Shown piece by piece: positions 8,098-16,679 of a DNA stretch of 63,908 nucleotides (its first letter is position 1; every line of letters begins with the position of its first letter). The position numbers and the translations under genes were made by a program. The DNA is taken from assembly GCA_946414315.1 (NCBI GenBank), contig CAMKNZ010000013.1, forward strand, positions 1 through 63,908, in the 5' to 3' direction. Below the pieces are notes generated by a model, which was not told the DNA's origin, did not search any database, and saw only the letters and a program-made list of their open reading frames with translations. Source of the DNA: an uncultured Clostridia bacterium (GTDB lineage Bacteria > Bacillota > Clostridia > Christensenellales > Aristaeellaceae).

Positions 8098-9210
8098 TCA
8101 TTCTTCCGGCACCATGGTGCCGTCTGTTGCCGGCGTATACGGCATTTCCATATAGGCAAATCCGTTTTCGTCCGCTTTCAGTTCCGGAAGGGTAAACGCC
8201 GTATCCCGCTGGATCGCCGCGCGCACCGGTTCAGCTTCTTCCAGGGAAAGACGTTTGGGCTGGAAATGGTTGATCTGCGGGTCATCGCTGATATAGACCG
8301 GATAGATGACCGTCCGCTGCCCAAGGAACTGACCGTCGTTGGAAAAAGTCATATTCACCTGGATAACCATTGAATACAGGGAGGTGACTTCCTTGTTGCC
8401 GCCGTACTTTTCATAGCGAATGGCGCTGTTTCCGCCGAATACAAAATTGCCCATCGAATAGAATACCATACGGTTATTGATCACTTCGATGCCCTGGAGC
8501 ACATGAGGATGGCTGATGATCACCAGGTCGGCGCCCATTTCGATCAGGTTCGTCATGATCTTGGTCGTCTGTTCCCTGTGCTCTCCGACATATTCGGAAC
8601 CGGTATGCACATAAATAACGATCGCCTGGACTTCGCCGGCTTCTTTCAGTTTTTTCCACATTTTGCCCATTTCCGGGCGGAACGTGTAGATCTTGGAGTT
8701 TTCCAAGCCGAAAAACCCGATCCTGACCCCGTCTTTTTCAACAATAAAGTACTTGTCGTTCCGGCACCATTTCACGCCGTTCTCGTCAAGTGTCTTGCGG
8801 GTGTTCCGCTCTCCCTGTTCGCCGAAGTCCACGATATGGTTGTTCGCGATGCTGACCCCTTCGACCGAGCTGCCGGTCAGGATCTTCACATAGTCTGTAT
8901 CTCCCCGGAAACGGTAGGTCTTACCCTTGTTTTCCAGGAACTCATTGTCTGAAAGTACTCCCTCCAGGTTCACGAAGGTCACGTCATCATTGTCAAACAG
9001 ATCCCGGAAGTTTGCGAAGAAATAATCGTATCCGTATTTCTCTGCAAAGGCAAAAAAGGAGTCCTCTTTCTTACGGTTGTGTCCTTCGCCTCCGATCGTG
9101 CAGTCTCCCGCAATGGTAATCAGAACGTTTTTCTCCGCCAGTGCACCGGATACCGTTACAAGCAGGAGCAGAAGCACGAATGCAGTGCTGAGGGCCTTTT
9201 TCATCGTCAT
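8098..9210 (-). CDS. CapA-family (PGA_cap metallophosphoesterase fold) secreted protein
   Basis: The 370-residue protein has a signal peptide (KKALSTAFVLLLLLVTVSGALA) and a PGA_cap domain. Visible family motifs are ITIAGDCTIGG at the start of the mature part, VTFVNLEG, GVSIANNHIVDFG, IVYVHTG-like VIYVHTGSEY, IISHPHVLQGIE and FYSMGNFVFGG. The Asp, Asn, Glu and His positions match metal-binding positions of the metallophosphoesterase-like fold. CapA takes part in poly-gamma-glutamate capsule synthesis, but no capB/capC neighbours are present, so that function is not supported here. The second Met (two codons in) is an equally possible start, with GGAAGG upstream of both. Confidence 0.85.
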   Translation of the reverse strand: MTMKKALSTAFVLLLLLVTVSGALAEKNVLITIAGDCTIGGEGHNRKKEDSFFAFAEKYGYDYFFANFRDLFDNDDVTFVNLEGVLSDNEFLENKGKTYRFRGDTDYVKILTGSSVEGVSIANNHIVDFGEQGERNTRKTLDENGVKWCRNDKYFIVEKDGVRIGFFGLENSKIYTFRPEMGKMWKKLKEAGEVQAIVIYVHTGSEYVGEHREQTTKIMTNLIEMGADLVIISHPHVLQGIEVINNRMVFYSMGNFVFGGNSAIRYEKYGGNKEVTSLYSMVIQVNMTFSNDGQFLGQRTVIYPVYISDDPQINHFQPKRLSLEEAEPVRAAIQRDTAFTLPELKADENGFAYMEMPYTPATDGTMVPEE

Positions 9211-9251
9211 CTTTCCTTCCTCATCTCAGGAATCTTATTCAAAACAGAGTT

Positions 9252-9280
9252 ATTATATACGAATTATGCCGTCTTTGCAT
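9252..9280 (-). promoter_or_regulatory. Possible promoter of the CapA-like gene
   Basis: On the minus strand a perfect TATAAT (9252-9257) has only a poor -35 (ATGCAA at 9275-9280, 17-base spacer). Confidence 0.4.
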
Positions 9281-9325
9281 CCCTTTCGTGCGCTTTTTCC
9301 TGAAAAGCCCGGAAAGGCTGCTGGT

Positions 9326-9354
9326 TTGACATCACCGGGCTAAACGCATATAAT
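9326..9354 (+). promoter_or_regulatory. Consensus sigma-A promoter of the NAGPA-like gene
   Basis: TTGACA (9326-9331), 17 bases, TATAAT (9349-9354): a fully consensus promoter, so expression is probably high and constitutive. Confidence 0.85.
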
Positions 9355-9402
9355 AATTCAGAAATGATCAGCCTTCCCCAGCAAGGCTGAGGAGGTATTC
9401 TG

Positions 9403-10296
9403 ATGAAGAAACTGACAGCGCTTCTGGCTGCTTTTCTGCTGGTGTTTTCCACCAGTGTTTTTGCTGTTGCAGAAGAAGGAGCCGGTTACTCCCTTCCGAT
9501 CGATTTCTCTCCGGGCAAACCCCTTGACCCGAAGTGTTTCATTTCCGAAACCGTCTACGAAGATCCGACAATCAAAGTCGAGATCACAACCGGAGATCTT
9601 GATCGCCGGCAATACTGGATTGCCGATATCGAAATTGCTGACGCCAGCCAGCTGCGGACTGCTGCAGCAGAAGACTTTTCCGTCAGCAGCGGTCTGGAAC
9701 TGGGTACGGTTATCGCCCGCCGGATGAACGCTGTGGTGGCCATTGACGGAGATTACTACTGGTATGGCTACAACAATCCCGTACACGTGACGATCCGTCA
9801 GGGAATTACCTTCCAGAACAATCTCCGGAAGAAAGTCTGCCAGGATGTGCTTCTCATTGATGAAGACGGTGATTTCCACGGAATCGAAGACGCTGTTGAA
9901 GGAGACGTCGGCACAGAGATCAACGGGAAAAAGATCATCAATGCGTTTTACTTCGGGCCGCTTCTGGTAAACAACGGCGAGATCCGGAAAAACAAAGCCC
10001 CGTCTCACATGAAACCGGATCAGCTCTCCCAGCGCGTGGCCATCGCCCAGACCGGTCATCTGAAATACCGTATTATTGTGACCGGCCCGAACAGGAATGG
10101 CAGCAGGGCCTTCAAGTTTGAACCCTGGCGTGAGTTTGTTGCATCAATGGACGACATCCAGGTCGCCTACAATCTGGACGGCGGAGACAGCGCCTTCATG
10201 TATTTCAACGGAAAAAAGATCAACGATCCGCTGACCGATAACGACCGTTTACTGGCGGACATTGTCTATTTTGCTTCTGCCTGGTCCGGCGAATGA
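9403..10296 (+). CDS. Secreted phosphodiester glycosidase (NAGPA/DUF2233) family protein
   Basis: The 297-residue protein has a signal peptide (MKKLTALLAAFLLVFSTSVF) and a NAGPA domain. The domain is recognised by AVVAIDGDYYWYG early on, FGPLLVNNGEI in the middle, SQRVAIAQTG, and the characteristic YNLDGGDSAFMYFNG near the C-terminus. Bacterial members are exported and thought to cleave sugar-phosphodiester linkages in envelope polymers. The ATG at 9403 has AGGAGG eight bases upstream. The following membrane gene starts 31 bases after this stop, so the two are probably one transcript driven by the consensus promoter at 9326-9354. Confidence 0.87.
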   Translation: MKKLTALLAAFLLVFSTSVFAVAEEGAGYSLPIDFSPGKPLDPKCFISETVYEDPTIKVEITTGDLDRRQYWIADIEIADASQLRTAAAEDFSVSSGLELGTVIARRMNAVVAIDGDYYWYGYNNPVHVTIRQGITFQNNLRKKVCQDVLLIDEDGDFHGIEDAVEGDVGTEINGKKIINAFYFGPLLVNNGEIRKNKAPSHMKPDQLSQRVAIAQTGHLKYRIIVTGPNRNGSRAFKFEPWREFVASMDDIQVAYNLDGGDSAFMYFNGKKINDPLTDNDRLLADIVYFASAWSGE

Positions 10297-10327
10297 TCCC
10301 CTGCTGAGAAACGGAGCACGATTGTTT

Positions 10328-11281
10328 ATGTCAAACTATCTTGTCATGATCCTGTGCATTGTCCCTGCAGTCTATGTGCTGTTTATTCTCCTGAATCTCA
10401 TACATTCTGACCGCCGCGGCGCCGCAGCCGCCGCGGTCTCTTTTCCGTTATGCACCCTGCTGGGGTTCCTGTTTGCGAAGTTTTTCTACATCATCACCAT
10501 GGAAACCAGCAACATCTGGTACTGGGGTGAATGGGGCCCGTCCCTGAGCCTGGATCCTTCGCTGTTCTGTTTTGTCGGAGGCGGCATCGGGGTCTGGCTG
10601 GGTGTATGGCTGGCGGCAAAGATCACCGGATATACCCCCGCCGGGAAGCTGCTGGACCGCTTTGCTCTTCCGGGAGCCCTGCTGGTCGCGGGTTTGCGGA
10701 TGGCTGAAATCGAGCTCGGTTCCCTCGGCACCGGCCGTTTCATCGAGGTTCCTGAAAACTCCGCATATCTGATTCTGGCTGTTTACAACCGTTACGGTGA
10801 GCCGCATGTCGCTCTCTTTGTCTGGGAAGCCGTTGCCGCCGCCGTCATCGGGCTGCTTTCCCTCCGCAATGAAACAAACTGCCGCCCCGGACAGCGGTTT
10901 ATGACTGCCGTATTCCGTCTCTGTACCTGCCAGATCCTGCTGGAAAACATGCGCAGCCGCGCGCTGATGTGGGGTTTCGTCCGCGTGGAGCAGCTGCTTT
11001 GCGCCGTGATTCTCATGATACTCATGCTGCTTGCCTGCGCGCACAATACAAAAAAGCAGGGAGTCGTCCGGTTCCTCCCCGCTCTGTATCTGTTTCTGTG
11101 TATTGCCGCAATCATCGGGATCGAGTTCCTCCGCCAGCGGAGCACCAGCCGCTTCATGGGTGAGCACGGCGGTTATCTGATGATGGCGGCAGTGCTTTGC
11201 GTGATCCTTCTCCTGTATCGGAAGCAAACTACAGGTCTTCGTCTTCGTCGTCCTCCGGAAGATCCGGGAAGGAGTCGCTGA
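10328..11281 (+). CDS. Multi-pass membrane protein, divergent Lgt-like
   Basis: The 317-residue product has about eight hydrophobic segments. The stretch FVGGGIGVWLGVWLAAK, then LLDRFALPGALLVAGLRMAE and LGTGRF resembles the central part of prolipoprotein diacylglyceryl transferase. The HGG histidine of Lgt reads VGG here and the GRIGNF signature is reduced to LRMAEI, although one Arg is kept. It is therefore unlikely to be the housekeeping Lgt. The ATG at 10328 is chosen over an upstream TTG (10262) that lies inside the previous gene; GGAG sits 11 bases upstream. The 3' end overlaps the converging LRR gene by 53 bases. The homology is suggestive only. Confidence 0.6.
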   Translation: MSNYLVMILCIVPAVYVLFILLNLIHSDRRGAAAAAVSFPLCTLLGFLFAKFFYIITMETSNIWYWGEWGPSLSLDPSLFCFVGGGIGVWLGVWLAAKITGYTPAGKLLDRFALPGALLVAGLRMAEIELGSLGTGRFIEVPENSAYLILAVYNRYGEPHVALFVWEAVAAAVIGLLSLRNETNCRPGQRFMTAVFRLCTCQILLENMRSRALMWGFVRVEQLLCAVILMILMLLACAHNTKKQGVVRFLPALYLFLCIAAIIGIEFLRQRSTSRFMGEHGGYLMMAAVLCVILLLYRKQTTGLRLRRPPEDPGRSR

Positions 11282-12146
11282 ACGGGACATAATGCATTCT
11301 GTCCTGATGGTAATAATCAAACATCTCATCGATCACATCATGATGCGGGTGATCCCGCCAGCCGCCCATCGTCGGGTTTGATTTCCAGTCAATCTGAGTA
11401 TTGGGCAGCTTTTCTTTCAGCATTTCGATGACGTCCGCCGGGATGTCATTTTTTTTCTTATATGCTTTACCGAGCCACAGGCGTTTAAGCCAGGTCATTT
11501 CATACAGGGGGGTATAATCGGTGATCAGGTTATAGCCGATATTCAGATCCATCAAATGAGTCAGGCCTGTCAGCGGGGTCAGATCCGAGATATTATTGTT
11601 GAACATTTCAAGATACTCAAGCTTGGTCAGGCTGGCCAGGGGTGTGATATCCGTTATCTTGTTGATCGCAATGATCAGAAAGCGCAGGTCCGGCAGTTCC
11701 GTCAGCCAGGAGATGTCGTTCACCGAATTATGGCCGATATCCAGCGCTTTAAGGTTTTTGCAAAAGCGCAGTACGGCGATATCCGCAGTACTGTGCGGCT
11801 GCGAATTGGAGAAATGCATTGTGGAAAAGGCAGTCGCATCTGTCCGGACCGTATGATCCTTGCCGATCTTCATCGTCCAGCCGAACTCGATCTCCGGATA
11901 CAGTGACGCCAGTTCCTCCACCTGATTACGATAAAGCTGGACGTTGAACATGTCCACTTTTTTCAGATTGGGATACTTGGCAAGTATACTCTTTACCATA
12001 TTATAGTTCAGACGCTGTTCATCCAGGTTCAGATACGTCACGTTTTCATAATCCTCACCTGCTTCCTCCGCGTACGCCAGGACAGGCGTCAGGAATAATA
12101 CAGCAAGCACCATACAGATCATTATTTTTCTGATATTCACGGTCAT
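11229..12146 (-). CDS. Secreted leucine-rich-repeat protein
   Basis: The 305-residue protein has a signal peptide (IRKIMICMVLAVLFLTPVLAYA) and internalin-type leucine-rich repeats. Successive repeats read NLKALDIGHNSVNDISWLTELP, DLRFLIIAINKITDITPLASL, KLEYLEMFNNNISDLTPLTGL and HLMDLNIGYNLITDYTPL. It ends in a strongly acidic tail (PEDDEDEDL) with no LPxTG anchor and no cell-wall module, so it may be released or held by an unrecognised interaction. Such proteins usually bind other proteins. Its end overlaps the converging membrane gene. Confidence 0.85.
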   Translation of the reverse strand: MTVNIRKIMICMVLAVLFLTPVLAYAEEAGEDYENVTYLNLDEQRLNYNMVKSILAKYPNLKKVDMFNVQLYRNQVEELASLYPEIEFGWTMKIGKDHTVRTDATAFSTMHFSNSQPHSTADIAVLRFCKNLKALDIGHNSVNDISWLTELPDLRFLIIAINKITDITPLASLTKLEYLEMFNNNISDLTPLTGLTHLMDLNIGYNLITDYTPLYEMTWLKRLWLGKAYKKKNDIPADVIEMLKEKLPNTQIDWKSNPTMGGWRDHPHHDVIDEMFDYYHQDRMHYVPFSDSFPDLPEDDEDEDL

Positions 12147-12210
12147 CCTCCGCTTCTTCTCTGGATTCTGTCCGCAATGATTCTACCATGTCATCCCCTG
12201 AATGGCAATA

Positions 12211-12240
12211 AAAGAGCGCTCCGGGGCAATCCCGGAGCAC
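12211..12240 (-). terminator. Terminator of htrA
   Basis: On the minus strand GCTCCGGG and CCCGGAGC (12218-12225, 12231-12238) form a GC-rich stem with a 5-base loop, followed by CTCTTTTATT. Confidence 0.8.
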
Positions 12241-12256
12241 CCTGGGGATGATCAGT

Positions 12257-13549
12257 TTACTGGTTTACCGCGTCAAGCATGGCAAGCGTCACCGTCAGGT
12301 CGATGTATTCGCCGTCGGTGGAGATCCTGCCGGAAGCGGCGTCCGTCACCTTTTCCGGACGGAACACTTTCACCGCGACCTCGTCCCCTTCCTTCAGCTG
12401 GGAAACGATCTCCACTTCCTCGCTGACGGAGGAAACAACCGTACCGTTCACTTCGACGATGATGTCGCCTTCTTTGATGCCGCCCTTGTCAGCGGGGCTG
12501 TCCTTTTCCACTTCGATGACGTAGACGCCCTTCGGATATGCGCCGCCCTGGCCGTCCGAGGTGGATACGCTGACGCCCATCCTGGGCTTTCCCTTCAGAT
12601 CATTGCGGGAAGCGTCCGGGGTTTCGCTGTCAGCGGAAGGCTGCTGCTCTTCGCCCTTCCCGCTCAGTGCTTCCTCGATCACGTCTTTCGCCTCATTGAT
12701 CGGGATGCACATACCGATGCTCTCTACCGTAGCGTTGGAGCTGTAACGGGAACCGGTATATTTCAGCGTCGGAATGCCCACCAGCTGTCCGGCCGTGTTG
12801 AACATGCCGCCGCCGCTGTTGCCGCTGTTGATGGCCGCGTCGGTCTGGATCATGCTGTTGACCACCTTGCTGGAACGGCCGTACTTATCCACCGCACTGT
12901 TGTCGGAAGCGATTTCCCGGTTCAGTCCGGAAACGATGCCCGCGGTCGCGGTGCCCGTGAATCCGATCGGGTTGCCGATGTTGACGACCCAGTCGCCGAT
13001 GACCAGTTCATCGCTGTCCCCGATCTCCACAGGTTCCAGCGGCAGGCCCGGCACATGCAGCACAGCCACATCCTTGTTTTCGTCGCTGGCCGCCACCGTT
13101 GCGTCAAAGAGGTTTTCTTCATCGTCGCCGATGGAGATCTTCAGGCTGTGAGCGGCTTCCACCACATGATAGTTCGTCAGCACGTAATCCTTCGCGATGA
13201 CCACGCCGGAACCGCTGCCGTACTTGATCTCCTCGCTGGATTCCGGCTGATTGCGGCCGTATCCGTTACCGTATCCGTTGCCGTACCCGTTGCCGAATCC
13301 GAAGTAGTTCCAGGGGAAATAGTCATATCCGCCGTAACCGCCGTAATTGTTGTTGACGATCTGGTAGTTGTTTACACCGACCACGCTGTCACGGACCTTG
13401 GCAATCGCCTCGGTAAAGGGTGAGGTCAGGACGACCTTTTCTTCCGCGTTCGCGGCCGGCTCGGAAGCACCGATCACGGTTCCCGCAAATACACAAACAA
13501 GCGCCAGGGCGATAATGCCCATTACTTTCTGATTCAGGATCTTCTTCAT
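12257..13549 (-). CDS. htrA: HtrA/DegP-type membrane-anchored serine protease with PDZ domain
   Basis: The 430-residue protein has an uncleaved N-terminal anchor (MKKILNQKVMGIIALALVCV), a low-complexity linker rich in Gly, Tyr and Asn, a trypsin-like protease domain and a C-terminal PDZ domain. The triad is visible as His in LTNYHVVEAA, Asp in DVAVLHVPG and Ser in GNSGGGMFN. The PDZ domain includes KGVYVIEVEKDSPADKGG and DIIVEVNG. Members degrade misfolded exported proteins. The start is the ATG at 13549, with AAGGAGG nine bases upstream, rather than the longer frame from 13576. The gene is monocistronic with its own terminator. Confidence 0.93.
   Translation of the reverse strand: MKKILNQKVMGIIALALVCVFAGTVIGASEPAANAEEKVVLTSPFTEAIAKVRDSVVGVNNYQIVNNNYGGYGGYDYFPWNYFGFGNGYGNGYGNGYGRNQPESSEEIKYGSGSGVVIAKDYVLTNYHVVEAAHSLKISIGDDEENLFDATVAASDENKDVAVLHVPGLPLEPVEIGDSDELVIGDWVVNIGNPIGFTGTATAGIVSGLNREIASDNSAVDKYGRSSKVVNSMIQTDAAINSGNSGGGMFNTAGQLVGIPTLKYTGSRYSSNATVESIGMCIPINEAKDVIEEALSGKGEEQQPSADSETPDASRNDLKGKPRMGVSVSTSDGQGGAYPKGVYVIEVEKDSPADKGGIKEGDIIVEVNGTVVSSVSEEVEIVSQLKEGDEVAVKVFRPEKVTDAASGRISTDGEYIDLTVTLAMLDAVNQ
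13255..13300. repeat. In-frame 12-bp tandem repeat coding GNGY units of HtrA
   Basis: A 12-base unit, roughly CCGTTGCCGTAC, is repeated about three and a half times and encodes GNGYGNGYGNGYG on the minus strand. Copies differ at third positions. It lies in the linker between membrane anchor and protease domain and could vary in length by slippage. Confidence 0.7.
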
Positions 13550-13596
13550 CTTAAAAACCTCCTTTCCGGTTTTCAAGGTGAAGTATATTCCCCTAT

Positions 13597-13624
13597 TTTG
13601 TACAGATTATGAACGCAATGTAAA
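13597..13624 (-). promoter_or_regulatory. Possible htrA promoter
   Basis: On the minus strand TTTACA (13619-13624) and TACAAA (13597-13602) are 16 bases apart. Confidence 0.4.
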
Positions 13625-13648
13625 CACTACAAAAGAAGATAAGGAATG

Positions 13649-13673
13649 CATCATTATGAATTATGAATTAAAA
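13649..13673. repeat. GAATT-unit dispersed repeat, copy 1
   Basis: The spacer between htrA and the GerMN gene holds consecutive ATTATGAATTATGAATTA units. Similar tracts occur at 22201, 35069, 39793, 40918 and 49439. Confidence 0.6.
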
Positions 13674-13706
13674 AGGGCTTGACTGACTGTGTCAGCCAAG
13701 TCCTTT
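13672..13706 (-). terminator. Terminator of the RR-HK-GerMN operon
   Basis: On the minus strand a long imperfect stem (AAGGACTTGGCTGAC pairing with GTCAGTCAAGCCCTT) is followed by a T run. The stop codon of the GerMN gene lies inside the hairpin. Confidence 0.8.
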
Positions 13707-15233
13707 TTCCGCCAGTCCGATATTATACATAAATTCTCCGGCCCAGTAGATCGTTCCGGCGACGGTCTCCACCTGTTCTCCTTCAAAGAAGAATCGGACC
13801 CGCTTCATACCGGTATTCCGGCACAGCGTATTGACCATGCTGTAGCAGATCAGGGTTTCCGCCTCCGGCCCCTGTTCCTGAATTTCTGCCCGGAAGCTTT
13901 CACTCAGGTTGACCAGCAGCGTATCGCCCTCTGCCGCAATCCCCAGGATGTCATCCTCCCGGACGGTGGCGGGCAGCGTCGCGGTGATGCCTTCTTCCTG
14001 TTCCGTGGAATCCGGTCCGTCGATCAGGGCTGCCATCTGCGCCCGCAGGCTGTCCGCGTAACGGCGGGCGACGGGGCGTTCACATTCACAAAGGATTCCG
14101 TTCCGGGCAAAATACACCGTCACGTTGCTCATCAGGAATGGCTCCACAGCAGCGCGCGTCACCAGTCCCCCCAGCGCGGTAACCGCGTCGAACCGGCTGG
14201 TTTTCAGCTCTGTAATCGGCTTGTCGCCGATCCGGATGCAGACAGCGGCTACGCCCGGAATAAACGTGGTCATCGTATAGGTCATTGCCGCGGCAAAGCA
14301 GGCAAGGTCTGTCTTTCCTTCCGCCAGCAGGGCTTCCGTATCTTCCCGCAGGCTCAGGGTGATCAGATGGGTCCCGTCGCTCAGTTCGCTGGAAACCGGA
14401 TCATGGGTCAGAAGATCCTTCAGGTCCGGGAAATTCTGTCCTCCGGTCATATTCCGGCGAATGTCGCTTACAGCGCTGATCAGTTCCTTGGCAAGCTGTT
14501 CCGGCGTCTGGCCGTCAAAGTTTACCATCCGGATCGTACATCCGACGCCCCGGCTGTCCGGCAGCGGATAATACAGTGTTGCCAGTGAATTCAGCGGGGT
14601 TTTGCTGCTGTTCTCCCCCAGCGGCGTCCGTTTCGCTTCCATCTGTTCCCACAGAACCGCGATGTTTTCTCCCTGGTGTGCGATCAGCGTGCCCATCGGC
14701 AGGTTGCCGGAGATGTCCAGCGCGACGCTCTGATCCGCAACCAGGACGTTCACACTGTTGATTCCGTCAATCTCGCAGAGGGTCGTGGACAGGGCCAGGC
14801 AGTTTTTGTAATACTCGTTCAGGCTCAGCTGAAGCATAGCGGACGTCAGGTTGACCGTGCATACGCCGCCGCTGATCTCGATCGGATGGCTGCCGTACAG
14901 GTCCACTGCCCGTGTGCCGCCGAACTTTCTGGCTTCCGTATCGCCTTCAAAGGCAATCATGTTTCGGATCAGCATTTCCGCGGTATCGTTCAGGTTCGCG
15001 GCTTCCAGGAATACGCTTCGGGATACGAGCCGCAGTCCGTCCCGTCCGGGGAAATACATCCGGTATTCCCTGTCTTCCGAAACAATTCCGTCACCGTCCG
15101 GGGCCGCAAACCGCGCCTCGGCCGGCTTCAGCGTCGGCACGGGCGTTTTATCTGCCTCAACGCTTCTTCCGGCGCAGCCCGTCAGGAAGAGCGCACAGCA
15201 AAGCGCCAGCAGCAGGCAGATTGTTTTTTTCAT
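13692..15233 (-). CDS. GerMN-domain lipoprotein (LpqB/GerM-like)
   Basis: The 513-residue protein begins with a lipoprotein signal (CCALFLTGC), so it should be membrane-anchored on the outer face. It appears to hold two GerMN modules. One lies near residues 60-200 (VCTVNLTSAMLQ, INSVNVLVADQSVALDI). The other lies in the C-terminal third (LIDGPDSTEQEEGITATLP, DTLLVNLSESF, VKRVRFFFEGEQV-like). GerMN modules occur in spore germination protein GerM and in LpqB, the lipoprotein partner of the actinobacterial kinase MtrB. The start codon overlaps the kinase stop as TGATG; a GTG one codon earlier is also possible. The tight coupling suggests it modulates the kinase. Confidence 0.82.
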   Translation of the reverse strand: MKKTICLLLALCCALFLTGCAGRSVEADKTPVPTLKPAEARFAAPDGDGIVSEDREYRMYFPGRDGLRLVSRSVFLEAANLNDTAEMLIRNMIAFEGDTEARKFGGTRAVDLYGSHPIEISGGVCTVNLTSAMLQLSLNEYYKNCLALSTTLCEIDGINSVNVLVADQSVALDISGNLPMGTLIAHQGENIAVLWEQMEAKRTPLGENSSKTPLNSLATLYYPLPDSRGVGCTIRMVNFDGQTPEQLAKELISAVSDIRRNMTGGQNFPDLKDLLTHDPVSSELSDGTHLITLSLREDTEALLAEGKTDLACFAAAMTYTMTTFIPGVAAVCIRIGDKPITELKTSRFDAVTALGGLVTRAAVEPFLMSNVTVYFARNGILCECERPVARRYADSLRAQMAALIDGPDSTEQEEGITATLPATVREDDILGIAAEGDTLLVNLSESFRAEIQEQGPEAETLICYSMVNTLCRNTGMKRVRFFFEGEQVETVAGTIYWAGEFMYNIGLAEKGLG

Positions 15234-16669
15234 CACTCCGCCGCTCCTTCCTGCGGGAACATCACCGTAAACTCGGAACCCTGGCCGGGTTCGCTGTATA
15301 CGGAGATCGTACCGCCGTGCATTTTCACCATCTGTTTCACAATGCTCAGGCCCAGGCCCGTTCCGCCGGTTTCCCGCCCCCTGGCCTTGTCCACGCGGTA
15401 AAAACGCTCAAAGATATGTTCCTGGTCGTCCGCCGGGATTCCGATTCCGTTATCCTTCACCCGCCAGATGATACAGCCATTCTCCTGTTTCAGGGAAACA
15501 TGCACAGTGCCTTTCTCAGGCGTGTATTTGATCGCGTTGTCCATCAGGTTGTACAGGATCTGGCCCAGTTTGCTCCGGTCGCCGTACAGAAGAAGATTGT
15601 CCTGTATGTCTTCGGTCAGTGTCTGGCTGTTCTGCTCCGCGGCGGGCGTCAGCATGTGGATCGTTTCCTGCGTCAGCTCGCTCATGTTCACGGTATCGCG
15701 CTTCATCTCGTCCCGGTTGTCCATCCTCGTCAGCACCAGCAGATCAGTCACGATCCCGGTCAGGCGGTCGATCTCATGATTGATATCCTTCATGAAGTCC
15801 GCCCGGACGTCAGCCGGCATATCAGGCTGGTAGATCATGGATTCCAGCATGATCTTCATCGTAGCCAGCGGCGTCTTCAGCTCATGGCTGGCGTTGGAAA
15901 CAAACTGGTTCCTTGTTTTATCAAGGCTTTCCAGCTGCGCTGCCATCGTGTTATAGTTCTCTGCCAGTTCGCGCAGCTCGCCGCTGCCCCTGACCGGCAC
16001 ACGGACGCTCAGGTCGCCTTTCCCCATCTTTCTCATGGTCCGGCTGACAGCGGTAATCGGATTGGTCAGCACCCTGCTCAGGAACAGTGCCACAACCAGC
16101 GCTGCCACAGCAATCATCGCAAACACGTTCAGCAGCTGTACCCGTACCGTATTCAGTGAATCCATCAGGCCCTGAATGCGGCTGACAAACAGGGCCGCGC
16201 CGATCCGGCCCTGGAAGCCGGTCATCTCATGCACGCTGTACGCCACATAATCAGCACCGGTCTCTCCGCTCATCTCTTCGACGACTGCCCGTCCGGGCGC
16301 ATGAATACCATAGGCTTCTTCTGTATTCCCGGCAAGTACGCGCAGCACTTCGTCAACCTGGACCCGCTGTCCGCACAGGTTCTGGAACGTGTCGTACTGG
16401 ATCTTACCGTCATTGTCGATCAGGATCAGGCGGCCGTCCATGGTCGCCGCGTTCTCTTCCAGCATGTCGTTCAGCTCGTTCGCAGAAACAGACTGAAAAA
16501 GAGGAGCTGCCGCAAGGGCAAGCTTCTCGGTCTTCAGGCTGTCATCCCGTGTCCGCTGATCAAACAGGTAATCGCTGACCAGTCCGGTCAGGGTTGTCGC
16601 GGCAACAAAAAAAGAAAGGCCTACAATGAGAAAAAAGGCCAGCAGGATCTTCCACCTGATGCTGGCCAT
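15233..16669 (-). CDS. Transmembrane sensor histidine kinase (OmpR-system partner)
   Basis: The 478-residue kinase has a first membrane helix (WKILLAFFLIVGLSFFVAAT), an extracytoplasmic sensor of about 130 residues, a second helix (LLNVFAMIAVAALVVALFL), a HAMP domain, a HisKA domain with SHELKTPLATMK (phospho-acceptor His), and a HATPase domain with NLMDNAIKYT, VKDNGIGIPA and GTGLGLSIVKQM. The ATG at 16669 lies 10 bases after the regulator stop. The layout resembles WalK/VicK, PhoR and MtrB kinases. No PAS domain is evident. Confidence 0.92.
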   Translation of the reverse strand: MASIRWKILLAFFLIVGLSFFVAATTLTGLVSDYLFDQRTRDDSLKTEKLALAAAPLFQSVSANELNDMLEENAATMDGRLILIDNDGKIQYDTFQNLCGQRVQVDEVLRVLAGNTEEAYGIHAPGRAVVEEMSGETGADYVAYSVHEMTGFQGRIGAALFVSRIQGLMDSLNTVRVQLLNVFAMIAVAALVVALFLSRVLTNPITAVSRTMRKMGKGDLSVRVPVRGSGELRELAENYNTMAAQLESLDKTRNQFVSNASHELKTPLATMKIMLESMIYQPDMPADVRADFMKDINHEIDRLTGIVTDLLVLTRMDNRDEMKRDTVNMSELTQETIHMLTPAAEQNSQTLTEDIQDNLLLYGDRSKLGQILYNLMDNAIKYTPEKGTVHVSLKQENGCIIWRVKDNGIGIPADDQEHIFERFYRVDKARGRETGGTGLGLSIVKQMVKMHGGTISVYSEPGQGSEFTVMFPQEGAAE

Positions 16670-16679
16670 GAACGCGAAT

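Noticed and set aside
8098-9210. CapA-like gene as part of a poly-gamma-glutamate capsule operon
   Set aside because: No capB, capC or capD homologues are next to it; it is monocistronic.
13255-13300. CRISPR-like array
   Set aside because: The units are 12 bases, in frame and without spacers; they encode part of HtrA.
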